From: Dichotomocladium elegans
Taxonomy: Eukaryota > Mucoromycota > Mucoromycetes > Mucorales > Lichtheimiaceae
Direction: 5' to 3'
Assembly: GCA_025716815.1 (NCBI GenBank)
Contig: JAIXMN010000031.1
Coordinates: forward strand, 186,001 to 250,000
Length of the DNA: 64,000 nt
Shown here: piece after piece, positions 1 to 11,697 of the stretch
Position numbering within the stretch: the first letter of the stretch is position 1
Layout: the number at the start of each line of letters is the position of its first letter
Position numbers and translations under genes: made by a program
Notes under the pieces: generated by a model
Told to the model about the DNA's origin: nothing
The model's database searches: none
What the model saw: only the letters and a program-made list of their open reading frames with translations

Positions 1-3000
1 GGACGCAGACATTCCCCGTCTCTCCTTTATATATATATGTATATATATGTGTGTGTGTATTGATGGCATTTTAGATTCCTGCATCCTGGCGACATGTGTT
101 TGAGGACGAAAGCTTTGTACCAACATTATTTACTGCTTACGGAGAATTCCCGCCACCAATTTCTGCGCGAGTATGTTACCTGATGGAAATGGGTGGTGGC
201 GTATGTCGACGGATCTAGCAACTTGCTCACACATACAGATGATAGGTCATGGAATGCCTGGTACTTGTAGCGTCCGTACGGAGAGGTTTGTTCGACGGGG
301 ACCCTGAGCGGTCAAAATTTGTTATCAGCATCATGCAAGGGATCCGGGATATTATCGTCACATCGCAAGGCATGAATGACATGGATAACTATAACGAATT
401 CTGTCGACTTCTGTACCGTTTTCGGGCGACCGCTCCTTTGAATGAGATGGCTGAGAAACCTGGCTATGTGGAATGGATTGAGGTGATTGCTGATTTCACA
501 CTCAAGGCGGTGCAGTCATGGAAGGTAATGAATGAGTGCATGTGTGGAGGTTATCGATGAGAGTGCGCGACCGTTCTTACGCTCTTTTGTGCGCAAACAG
601 TGGGCACCCAATACGGCCACCTACCTCCTGGGTTTCTGGTCGAGAATTGTACAGAGCATAACATACTATCGGCAGCTGAGTGAAATCACGGTGAAAAAAC
701 TGGAGAATATTAGTGTCGAGGTAAGAGCCGGAGGTGAGGAAAAGGGCGAGGATCAGCTCGAGCAAAACGAAAAGGGGGGAATGGCTTTCCATACGTTCTT
801 GCGACGTTGATGACCGATGGAGACCTGATTTGATAGCTTACACGGATCTACATTACTACGAATGTCGACTCCGTTGCGGCGCGGATAGACGAAATGCTGG
901 ATGGTATAATTTGGATCTGACTTTGCGCCGCAAGTGGGCACTCATCCATTGCGTTGATCTTTTTAGATCCGCTAGAGAATGAAGAAACCCTGGTGGAGAA
1001 TCTCGGTATGCTCGGACAGATTGCACGATGCAAGTATGTGGAGTCTAGTGGGGCATTGGAATCTATTCTTGATCCTATCGCGCTTCAGTTCCAGGTAAGA
1101 GTAAAGAAATCCTGGCGTTTTCGTATGGATACGTCGCTCAAAACAATATACAGGAACTTGTGTCTCAAGCATCAAGCGCAGGAATCACTGCGGAGGAGAC
1201 TGTGAAGACCATGATTGAGGTCTATCAAACCAAATTTGCATGGTTGATCTACATCGCAGCCGTATTTATCGGAAGCCGCCCTGTAAGACTGGGAGAAGTT
1301 ATGTGGATGAATGGAGCATAACGACTTACATGTGTGCCCTAGGCGTACATGAGCTCAGAAGAGAGCGATGCCATCGACGGCAAATTGACATGCAAGGTGT
1401 TCCAGCTGATAGAGGTCAACCAGGCCCTCCAAAACCAGTTTGGTGTGGCATCGCTCAACCAGAAATTTGATATGGCCATCCTGTACTTTTTCATGCAATT
1501 CAGAAAAGCCTATATTGGCGAGACTACCGGAAAAGCAGTATGTACTACCTTGGGGGAGGGAGGAGGAGTTGCCTGGTCTCATTCCGAAAAAGGATGTTCC
1601 GACTTGACGCATTTTTGCTCCAGATGTATACGAAACTAAGCGAAGCATTCGGGGTCGGTGACCAGAATATGGTTCTTAATGTCATTATGACAAAAATGTA
1701 CGTGTCATATGAGGTGGTGAGATGATGTCTGCGAGTCGGGACGGAAGACTAAGATGGATGCTATGAATAGTATAAACAACTTGCGTTCCTGGAGGCACAG
1801 TGAATTGGTAATACAGAAGACGTTGGAACTGTTCAGCGAGCTTGCCAGTGGGTAAATATCAGCTGGGGGGAAGAGAGCAGCGAGAAGGAGATGGGCTGAT
1901 AAGGTTCCGTGGTCATGTTGCCGATTTAGATATAGTGCGCTACGAAACCTGCGGAAGATTGAAACGATACAGCTGATGTTACAGGATCACATGTCAAGGG
2001 ACTTTGTGTTTTTCGAGAACGAGAAACATCAGCAGAATCGTATGGCATACTATCAGGTGCTATGCAAAATCCTCTTTGCAGATGATCAATGCGAGAGGGA
2101 CTTTTATATGTTCATGCGACCATTTGAATCACGACTTGCATCCATCGAGACCCTGGATAGCGTAGAAGCGTTCCGGCAACCTGCAGTGAGGGTAACTATG
2201 ACCCTATTTCATGATGCCTGACTGGGGGGAATAGACAAGCTCATATAGGCCTTGGTTAGCTTGCGCTCCTAAACACATTCCGTGACCTTCGAGGATTCTT
2301 GCAGCCTATCCAGAGCCGACGGGACTTTATGCTTTTCTTTGAGTGGTTTTATCCGGATTACATGCCTGTATTGCTGCGTGCGCTCGAAGCATGGGCCCCA
2401 GACCCCTCTGTGAATGTGCTGCTCAAGTTCTTTGCTGAGTTAGTGTACAACAAGGTCCAGCGCCTGAACTTTGATGTTTCATCGCCGAACGGGATTCTCC
2501 TCTTCCGCGACACAAGCCGCGTCCTGACGATCTACGGGAGACGCATTCTCGAATACCAGGTGCTGAACGAGAACGATAAGTACCCACTAAAGTAAGTCCC
2601 TCAATGCGATCCAGGGGGGGGGTTGATGTGCATGGAGCATAACATCCCCAAAAAGGTACAAGGGGATCTCGATCTGTTTCCAGATTCTTTCACGGTGTCT
2701 TGTGGGTCGATACATCAATTTTGGTGTATTTTGGCTGTATCAGGACAAGGCGATCGACGAGGCGTTCCAAATGATGTTTCAGTTGATGGTGCATGTGCCG
2801 CTCGAGGATCTGATGCGCTTTCCAAAGCTGGGGCGCTCGTTTATGGGGATGTTGGACGAGTTCTGCAAGGAACAGCTGACATCGCTCACAGCAGCCCTGG
2901 AGCCCAACACGTTTCTGTACATGATGCGGGCATGTGAGCAGGGCGTTGAGTCAACGGATAACTATGTGCGGTCACATGCATGCTCGACCATCGACACCAT

Positions 3001-3635
3001 CGCAACATTCTTTGTGCGCGAAAGCCAAAAGGCCACCGACCAGGACGGCCAGCGGCGAAGGATGCGTAAGGCAGTCCCGGCCACACACTGGCTCATGAGC
3101 TACCTTGGGCAGTACCCGAGCCTGCTGCCATCCTTGTTTGTCTCCATCTTCAATCTGATCCTCTTTGACGGCGAAAATCAGGACCGCTGGGCCCTTGCGA
3201 AGCCGCTCTATATCCTCATGCTGCTTCAAAAGGATGTACGTTAACCTCCTTCCCCCCCTGTTCGAGGAAGAGAAAGACACTGATTGTTCTTTTGTAGTAC
3301 GCAATTGAATACACCGGTCTCGTTATCCAGCAACAATTACCTGAGCGCCGCGAATTTGTTGCCAAAGTAAGAGGAAAATGGGGGGGGTGGAGGAGAAGGA
3401 GAAAGTATTCAATGGAATTTGTCTTGTATAGAGCTTTAGCATGTTGACAGAGGGGATCGAATGGACACTTGCCTCCAAAGACAGAGAGCGGTTCACGCAG
3501 AACATTAACCAATTCCACCGCGAGATGCTCGTGAATCAGGTTACGCTAGTACCCATCTCACTCGTTTCGCAGCATGTGCAGGGGCCTTATGCAACGGCCA
3601 TTAACACCACAAACCCTGCCGTAGCTGCCTATTAA
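1..3635 (+). CDS. XPO7: Exportin-7 (RanBP16-type importin-beta family nuclear transport receptor), 5' end outside window
   Basis: Importin-beta superfamily receptor that carries cargo through the nuclear pore with Ran-GTP. Exons read as 75-170, 246-524, 601-720, 837-903, 967-1094, 1154-1282, 1343-1537, 1624-1697, 1771-1851, 1930-2191, 2260-2591, 2656-3235, 3298-3366 and 3432-3635 (stop). They give 871 in-frame codons plus a stop, and all phases close. Bases 1-74 look like the end of an intron, so the first ~250 residues lie upstream. Segments typical of exportin-7 are visible in order: ASVRRGLF, NYNEFCRLL, QRLNFDVSSPNGILLFR, GRYINFGVF and DRERFTQN near the C-terminus. Family length is about 1,090 residues, so ~80% is here. 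All introns in the window are GT-AG. Identity is very secure; exact exon borders are inferred. Confidence 0.97.
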
Positions 3636-4614
3636 ATATACATAAACATACGCACACCCCTTTAAAGTTCTCTATTCATCCACCAAAAAAAGAGAAGAAA
3701 GATAGTTTATGTGTGTATGTAAATAGGAGGAACCCAATTTATCTTTCTTGTACCTTGCCCTCATTTCTGATGTCGCAAGATTTGTAGTTACGGACCATGC
3801 CACGGAGGGTGTTTTCATCTAGACTCTCTTGCGAAAGGTCAGGGCTCTCGTCCCGCCCGGTGTTATGTGTGTGACACTAGTTGATCGACGTGTCCACTTG
3901 GGGGGGTCTCCATTTCCTGGAATGGTGTTATCCGGATCATAGTAACAATAGCACTATTGTATTTCCAAACTGCAGGTATATTCACAACATCAGCTTGAAA
4001 GAAAAGATGGGACCTTTATCTTGATCCGTGTTATATACATGGTCCAGCTGCGCCTGTACAAATGTATCGCATGGATATCCGGACTCCCCACACCCGTGGG
4101 CCTTCTTCGCTTGGAAGGATGCCATTAACCAATAACAAGTACAATGGAGGGGGGGGATGGAGGTGGGAGTATATGTGGGAACCCCATCACACCGCACAAA
4201 AGAAAATTTACTCGTTCTTGCTCGCTTATAGTTCGCAAAGCAGCCATCTTCTTCTAACAGACGTGATCCTGCTTTTGTAAACAAGTTGAATGCTCGACAC
4301 TTCCATCATGTTCAATGTATAAATAGATATATATATAAACAGAATCGGCCGCTCTAACCCCACCCGAAAAGCTAAAAAAAAAAAAAGCGGGCCGCCATAT
4401 ATTTATAGGGGTGAATCGGGCAAGTTTTTGATTTGTTTTGTTTGCTTGTGTGAGATATCTTATTTTGTGGGTATGCAACAAAGTGTCATACACTACACAA
4501 AGATTTCTTTTTCTTTCACCCTAGAACCTCTGGAATGGGATGGCATGCGACTTTCCTGGGTGAGGCGGGGCAGGGGGAGGGATGGGGCGCAGAATGGGGG
4601 CTATAAACAGGGCT
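3636..4614. other. Intergenic stretch between convergent XPO7 and CYC8 genes
   Basis: This 979-bp stretch separates the 3' ends of two genes that face each other, so it should hold two terminator/polyadenylation regions. I see A/T-rich tracts, a short TA repeat around 4325-4340 and an A run at about 4373-4385. No reading frame in it looks like coding sequence, and no RNA gene was recognised. Confidence 0.6.
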
Positions 4615-7452
4615 TCAGGTTTCCACGGGATGTTGTGATGGCGGTTTGTAAGGCGTTCCGGACGACGTTTGCGGGAGCGGAAGAAGGGCACTGTTGGTGC
4701 TGTTGGTACTGTTGGTGCTGCTACTGCTTAGACTTTGCTGTTGCTGATGCTGATGCTGATGATGGTAAGGTTGTTGATGCGGGTTGGGGAGATGGTGCGG
4801 GTGACGAAAGGGTGGGGAGCGCGGCTCGCTCGGCGAGGCGGTCGTGGACGAAGACTCATAGTCCATCACCATCCGTACGTGAGGTGATTGGATACGCGGG
4901 CGTTTCTCAGATGATGCATCAAGGTCGTTCACGTTCGGACGCTTCTGGGCAGCAAGGCTGATCAAAGTACCCGCGGCGCTTTCGTCGGTGGCCTGGCGTT
5001 CGGGAAAGAAGCGCTGTTGCTGCTGTTGTGGAGGTTGATAAAGCTGCGAAGGCGGTGGTGGCCGCGGCGGCGACGGCTCCTCCTTGCTGAGACTGCTGCT
5101 ATTGCTACGGAAGGGAGGTATTAAAGGCGAGCGGCCAATGTCGGGAATTCGCTGGGGAGGGGGAGGCGATCGGTGGGTATTGGGCAATGGAAGATCCCGT
5201 GGCCAGTTTTCCTAAGATGGAACGGTGTTAAAGAAATAAAGAATCCCCGGAAACACGAGCATAACATACCACGGGGCCACTGCTGTTACTATTGCTACGG
5301 TAGGGCCGGGCAAGAGGAGGCGGTGGTGGATAGGGTCCCGAGCTGGTCGCCGGTGCGGGAGCGCCTGGCCCGTTCTGCGAGTATTGGTAAGGGTTATTTA
5401 CATCTTGCGGCACAGGTGTCGTGACAGGAGCGCCATTTGTATTTGAATTACTGCCGTGGCTATTGCTATTGCTACCATTACTTTGGAAAAATCAGCATCC
5501 ATACTGTTTCCCTTCTTCTGGGGGCAAGAGAGCACGTTTTCCATCGTCAATGCTGCCCCTTTCCCAGCCCGCTCACCCACTATTTTTTACCTTGAAATGC
5601 CATGGGTTTTCCGCAACAATTCGAGGCGTTGACGGATATGCGGGTTATTAGGATCGAGTTCGCTGGCACGCTGATAAGCGTCAAGGGCATCATGAATTTG
5701 ATTGTTACAAGACTCGTAAAGGGTGCCAAGGTCATACCAGACCTCGCTAATGTAAGGATTGAGTCTGATAGCTCTACTGTAAGCGTCGAGAGCATCACGG
5801 TACTGGTTGATCTGGTAATAAAGGACGCCGATGGAGCACCAAAAGGTGGGGTTGCGCGCGTCACGGTATACGGCCTGCTGATAAGCCTCGTAGGCCTTGT
5901 TATAGTTTTGCTCGGCCATGTAGCATCGACCTAGTAGGTACCATGACTGGGCATCGTTGCCGTCTGCCTTGAGCGAACGGGTCAGGTAGTTGACTGCCTG
6001 GCCCTGATTAGAGAAGGAGGTGTTCTGCTGATGATAGAGCCAGCCGAGTTGCTGCAGAACCTTGGCATTATCCGGGTTGTCGGCCAGCACGCGTTCATAA
6101 GCTTCTTTGGCTAGTTCATATTCCTTCTGCTGCTCATACACATGGCCGGTCTGGAACCATATGTCTGCTTCGGTTAGAGGACGTGGTGGATTCTGTAAGA
6201 TATAGCGAAAGCACTAGAAAGCAGATAGTGTTGGCCTGAATTCGGGCTCAGTCGTCCTCCCCCAACCCCATCCCGGGATTCTTCCCCTTCCAACAAGCAA
6301 AGCCTTCCTAGCTGTCCCCCCCCCATCCTCCGACCCCCTACCGGCTCCGCCTTCCACCCCCCCCGAAAAAAGAAGGGTCTTACCTGCAGACTCAGATCGT
6401 ACTTCTGCTGCTGCTTATAAATGATACCAAGCCTAAAGTAGATCTCGTTTGCTTTTTCAAACCCAGCGTCCATCTTCATGACTGCCGAGAATGCTTCCTC
6501 GGCATGTTCAATCGATCCGTATCGGTCGTACAGAATGCCAATCCCGTACCAAAGTTTCGGATCCTAAGCCCCAGAGCTCCGGTTTAATAATTGCCAAAGC
6601 CCGCTGGGCACACCCCCATCCCATCCTGCCGCTTGAGTAGGTAGTTTACCTTTGGATTGGGCAAATGGTAGAGGGCCTGCTGGTAGGCCTGATAAGCTTC
6701 CTGGAGATTGTCCATCATCAGATAGCAGTGACCGAGGGCGCTCCAAGTCTCTCCGTTGTTTTCTTGGATAGCGAGGATACGCTTGAAGTACTCGACGGCC
6801 TGAAAAAGAAAGAGCGGAGGGTGAGCAAGCGGGAGATGACGTCTTTGTGAGAAGCGGTTACCTTCCCGAACTGTTCTCTACCGCGGCAGAGGGAAGCGAC
6901 ATGAGTGAGGGCATTGACGGAATAGGGGTTGTGTCTGAGAGCAGACTCGTACGAGGCCATGGCGCGTTCCCAGTCTGACATCAGTTCCGCCAGGTTACCT
7001 AAACGTGCCCAAACCAAAATAAGTGTGGCGTCCCCTTATTTACACGAAGAAAAGGACGCTAATCCCAGAAAGGAAGCATGCACAAGATTAAAGTGAACGC
7101 TGTGTAGGTCGGGGCGGGCAAAAACTTGTTGTTACACGCACCCATCTCCCTTCTTCCTTTCAAACGGCACACACCCCCTTTTTTTCCGCTCTCTCTTGTG
7201 TCTCTCCCCCTATCACTCAACCCCCATTTCCACCACCTCTTCCCCCAGAGCACACACCCTCACACCAATATTTTTCTCGCACACAGCACATATCAATGTA
7301 ACAGTATGTGCCGGTATATATATATACATAATGTATGATGCGTCGAAATAAGTAAACGGGGTTTCTTACGCACCTAATGTGAGCCAGGTCTGTTCGTTGA
7401 CAGCAGTCAGCTTCTGTACAACGAGTGGTTGTTGTTGTTGTTGTTGTTGTTG

Positions 7453-7485
<33 letters not shown>

Positions 7486-7521
7486 GGTTGGAGGTGGTGG
7501 TGCCGAAGAAGGTGCCGTCAT
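4615..7521 (-). CDS. CYC8: Ssn6/Cyc8-type TPR transcriptional corepressor
   Basis: Scaffold of the Tup1-Cyc8 corepressor, brought to promoters by DNA-binding repressors. Exons in gene order: 7374-7521, 6862-6998, 6650-6799, 6384-6563, 5591-6213, 5270-5480, 4615-5211. This is 2,046 nt, 681 residues, and all phases close. The N-terminus has an Ala run (GCT codons) and then a Gln run (CAA codons). Around ten TPR repeats follow, from about residue 40 to 410, including the family stretch NPPRPLTEADIWFQ. The tail is rich in Ser, Asn, Pro and Gln. The start at 7521 is the first ATG before the Ala run. The first intron (6999-7373, 375 bp, donor GTGCGT) is much longer than the others and holds CA/CT-rich sequence. 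The tail is shorter than in yeast Cyc8. The DNA of the tail also has open plus-strand frames, which are shadows. Confidence 0.97.
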
Positions 7522-10500
7522 TGCCGTCTTTTTATTTTGCAATACGAGATGAGGATGTGATGGAGATGACGATTTCGTTCTCGTCGGTTGTAACTGCCGA
7601 AAGCGGGAGGGGAGGAGAATTAGAGAGAAAGAAGAAAAGAGAGATATAAAAAGTGCAAAGGAAGGATCAAAAGAAGAAGAAAAGAAAAGGGCGTTTTAGT
7701 CCTTTGGAGGGGGACCTTTTTGTTGCTTCGCCCGCGCGCGATATGATTTTGAGTGGCTCTCTGCGATTGTATAAAAAAGATGGGCCACTGGTAGCTTTTT
7801 TGTTTGATGGGGGGACGCTGAACCTTGTTGTGTCGTACAATCTCCCCCAATTCGGGAATAACCTTGTGTCACCGTTTCCCTTTTACTTATTTTTTTTTTA
7901 TGCGGGCCATTGTAAAAAAAAAAATGGCACATTTTATTTATACACAGTTACACGTCCCACAAGAATGCACGTGAGCTGAGCAGGATCGGGGATCGCGTCA
8001 CATTATTGTATTTGCGTATTCATGTGCATATTATTACTTGCAAGCAGGCGTTTTTCTTCCTGTTTCTCTTGTACATCCTTGCTTACTACGGCCGCAAGGT
8101 AATTCAATAATCAACTTTTTTTTTTAAAAAAAAAACAGGAGAAGGCGTGTATACATGCTCTCCTTTTGATTAGACATCATGCACATTCAAACTGCTGGTG
8201 ATGCTGATGATGATTCTGCTGCTGCGGCGGCGGCTACTCTATATGTCTCAACGACACCAAGAAGCAAGGTTTAATTGCTCGCAATCATTCGCTTCCACTT
8301 GTTTCTTTACCGATGTATGTAATGTAAGAGCACGTATTGCCTTTTCGGGCTATACCGACTCTGCAAGGAGGAGGGGAATTATGCCGCTGCATGGTCATGA
8401 ATAAGGCTGCTTCTAGCGGTGCAAACACATCGCATGTGGGATGGAAGGAAGGGGGTTGGGACTTAGTGGGACTTTTTCAGGTTCTGGTGATACATTGACA
8501 TCTTCCTCTGATGCTCGTGATCGATCGTTCATTATCATTTTTTTTTTGGGGGGGGGAAGAGGGTCCGATAGTGGAAGAATCCAGGCAGAGGAGAGAAGAT
8601 AATGCATGGCAAAAAGAGAACCTTTCCTTTTTAAGGCATCTACCGCTAAAAAAGAACAAGTGGTCGGGATAAATTATCATAATAATAAAACCGGATCTGT
8701 CAACCGACACATCGGTTAATTCTTCTTCTTCTTGCTCCGCCTTCATAGCACTGGAAGCGCACACGACACCGTTGCGCGCGTGTGTCCAATGAAATTACAG
8801 GTAAGAAATAATGAGAACACATCCCGTTTCATTCAGAACAACAGCTCACACCACTCTTGGATACTTTTTCTTGGGGGTGGAGAGAGGGAAAAGCCGAATG
8901 CACTCGAAGAAATGTCTCACAATAAAGAGTTCTTCCCATTTGTAATCAGGGCGACGTAGCACACAGACACTCGTTTTATTTAGGAAGGTCAGAATGTGGT
9001 GCACGTCAACCAAAGTTGGCTGCCTTGGGTGACGAGAAGGAATTGTTTGCTAGGCAGATGACAAGGGAGTCTTTAACCTCAATCAGGAAGAAAAATTGAT
9101 CGGCGTCCTCCTTCTTTTCCATCTCGTTGTCGCGGAGAATGCGGTGGAGTTAAGTGTAAATTTACGATTTCCCCAAGTGAGAGTAGGGGCTGATCTGTAC
9201 GCATCCATGTTTGGAGATGATACAAGCCTTATGTGATACGCAGCCGAAAATAAAGGGGGAGGGGGACGACCGTGGCTCTTGCACTATGTCTCCCACGCAC
9301 ACATACTTTCTCACCCTTCTTAACTCCGTTTCATGCGACAATAAAAAAGCAGGTGGAAAAAAACTTCTCCCCTGCCTTTTAGAGAACCGATCTGCGCATG
9401 CGCATCTATCGGCGGAGCTTGTATGAAAAAAGGGCATGTGCACAACGTAAACAAATAGAATCGTCCTTTTTATTATTGACAAAGTAAATTATTATATTTT
9501 CTCAAACATCAGAGATCGCAATTATATGTAGCAAAAGAAGAAATGAACGTTTTCTTCCATTTATGGGCTACCCGAGATACGGCGTCGGGAGAGGGACGGG
9601 CTTCCGGTTTATGAGGCGCGGCTGCACGCTATGCTACGACCCAAAACGCTTGGGCTTATTTTTTTTAGTTAAGCTTTGAGTTTTAACCGAGGAGCGAGAA
9701 GGTTCGGTGTAACATGACTGCCCTGCGGTGCGCTAAAGGGAGTCTTTTTTTAAAAAAAAAATTCTGGCCTGGAGCGAATGCATTATCGGTTGATAATTGC
9801 CTTTCCCTTTCCCGTATGCATGTGGGACAAAACTAAACCTTATTTTCTCTCTACTGAAGAGACGATCATACCGGACCTCGTTTGATGAAGCAGTGGGGGG
9901 TGGACGAGATTGGGGCCGTTGATTGAGCTAAGGGGTACGGAACTACTGCGGAAGGTGATTCTGTCGTTGGACGAAAGCGCACATGACCCTCTCCCTTCCC
10001 TCCCCCAACTTCACACAAAACACACGCACACACACAAACATATATATTCATACATATACACATGCACACATGTACGCACATGGCAAACTCAGTATTCGCA
10101 CATAAACACAGCAACAGGATGTCTGCAACCTGTACTTTTCTTCTTTAGGGAAATCCCCACTAGCATCGCATATCCAAACAAAAACCCCTTGTGACAACAT
10201 TTTCAATGGTGATGGAAACACAAACACAAAATCTCTATCTCTTTCTATGCATTTTCCGTATTTGTACCCTTCGCAGCTACCCGAGAAGATCGATCAATGA
10301 CGCAACCGTGGCGACTGCCTGCGTCAGATGATTCCTGCATTAGTCCCCCCCTCCTTGTCGAATATATGAAATTGTCGTCTTGTTAACCCCTCCCCTTTAC
10401 CACCCGGGATTCTTGGATCTTCGCATCGCCCTTCTAAAATAGCACTCTTATGCTCTTCAGGAACGACCTCTGCGTTGGTGTTTCTTGAAAATGGTCCTTT

Positions 10501-11697
10501 TTCGCTCTCAAGGCCGCCCCCAAACACCCGTTTGAAAAAATCCGACCTTATCTTTGCCGGTGGAACTGACGCTTAAATCTGAATCCTTTTGCAAGATATC
10601 CTACGCAGATATCTGTGTGAACCAGGTACTGCTCATTTCAATTTTGGTGTATATCACTTATCGAACCAAGCCAGCTCCTTGTTATTAGGCACGGTACCCA
10701 AGTCTTGTATATATATATATCACATCCTCCTGTTTACTGTAGCTACTGCTTCTCTGAATGTATGTATATGCATTCCGCACGTTGTTTTCACACGGATGAC
10801 CAGCAAAAGCGCAGCTGATTATTACTTGGAAAACCCCCATATGTATGTTTATACCCATCCTTAACCGACATATATCATGTACTAGGTAAGCCCTTGCACT
10901 TGCATGCATCCTCAACCGCAGATCCAGGAATATATTTTTGGATATCCTTGTTCGTTTACGTACTTCTAGGCTTCAATTTCTTACCACGAAGGAGGTTGGA
11001 TATCTCACTCCACATCTTCTGACGCAAGCTATCATGTTTTTAAACCACAAGAATTATAGGAGCTTTCCTGAAAAAAAAAATAAACGACGATTGCCTGACG
11101 TATGGGCTCATCCAACTTCTATATAGGCTCCACAGTAATTGTTAAAGGCGCTTTGGCAGACATTACGCATAACAAGTGATGTAGTCCTAGAAACGCGCCT
11201 GAACGTACCGAAAGGACAAGGTACTGACCATGAGCCATTTTTGGTTTATGAACACTCAAAGCCAAATGAGGCTCGACTCAGGTGCTCTTTGTTGTGTGCA
11301 GTATATCACAAGCGGCTTTGCTACGATGGATGAATACTATAGTTGTTGTTCCCGTCTCTTCTCTTCCCACGAATGATAATTTATTCTATTGCATTGCAGG
11401 CGTTGAAGCCTTTGAAGCAGTTTCCATATATTATATGTCTATGTACGTACATAGTTTCCGATTGCTGCCCACTATCCAAGATTCCCATTGTTGCGAATAA
11501 ATTTTTCTATATGATGTTTGATGCGTCAGCACGACGCAAGGAAGTATGCTTTGGTGCAAGGCCACAAAAAAAAAGATAGTTCCATTTCTTTTGGGGAGAG
11601 AGAGAGAGAGGAGAAAGACGTATAAATTATATTGTTGATTTGCATTGAACATCTGTGACGTGCTTTTTCAAGCCTGAGGATCAACAGCAACATGGAT
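7522..11697. other. 4.2-kb stretch with no recognised gene
   Basis: This is the upstream region of CYC8 and the downstream region of the hexosaminidase gene. It holds a purine-rich tract just upstream of CYC8 (about 7600-7700), several A/T homopolymers (for example 8118-8132, 9658-9666, 9746-9760), a CA-rich tract (10016-10080) and a GA run (11595-11610). Short minus-strand frames at 9006-9149 and 10324-10527 have a somewhat protein-like composition but match nothing I know. I could not build a gene from them. Confidence 0.55.
9006..9149 (-). other. Possible C-terminal exon of an unrecognised gene
   Basis: A 47-codon minus-strand frame ends with TGA at 9006-9008. It has balanced, protein-like composition: an acidic/basic patch (EMEKKEDADQ) followed by a hydrophobic strand-like segment (FFFLIEVKDSLVICLANN). 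An in-frame stop lies directly upstream, so it would need a splice acceptor; the only AG inside the frame directly precedes the ATG of EMEKK. I found no convincing partner exons further upstream on the minus strand. It may be chance. I do not recognise it and propose no function. Confidence 0.2.

Noticed and set aside
4428..4961. 177-codon plus-strand ORF
   Set aside because: It is antisense to the last exon of CYC8; its Cys/Trp-rich composition comes from Gln/Ser codons read backwards.
10324..10527. 67-codon minus-strand ORF with charged composition
   Set aside because: No recognisable motif and no convincing splice partners; kept only as part of the gene-empty region.
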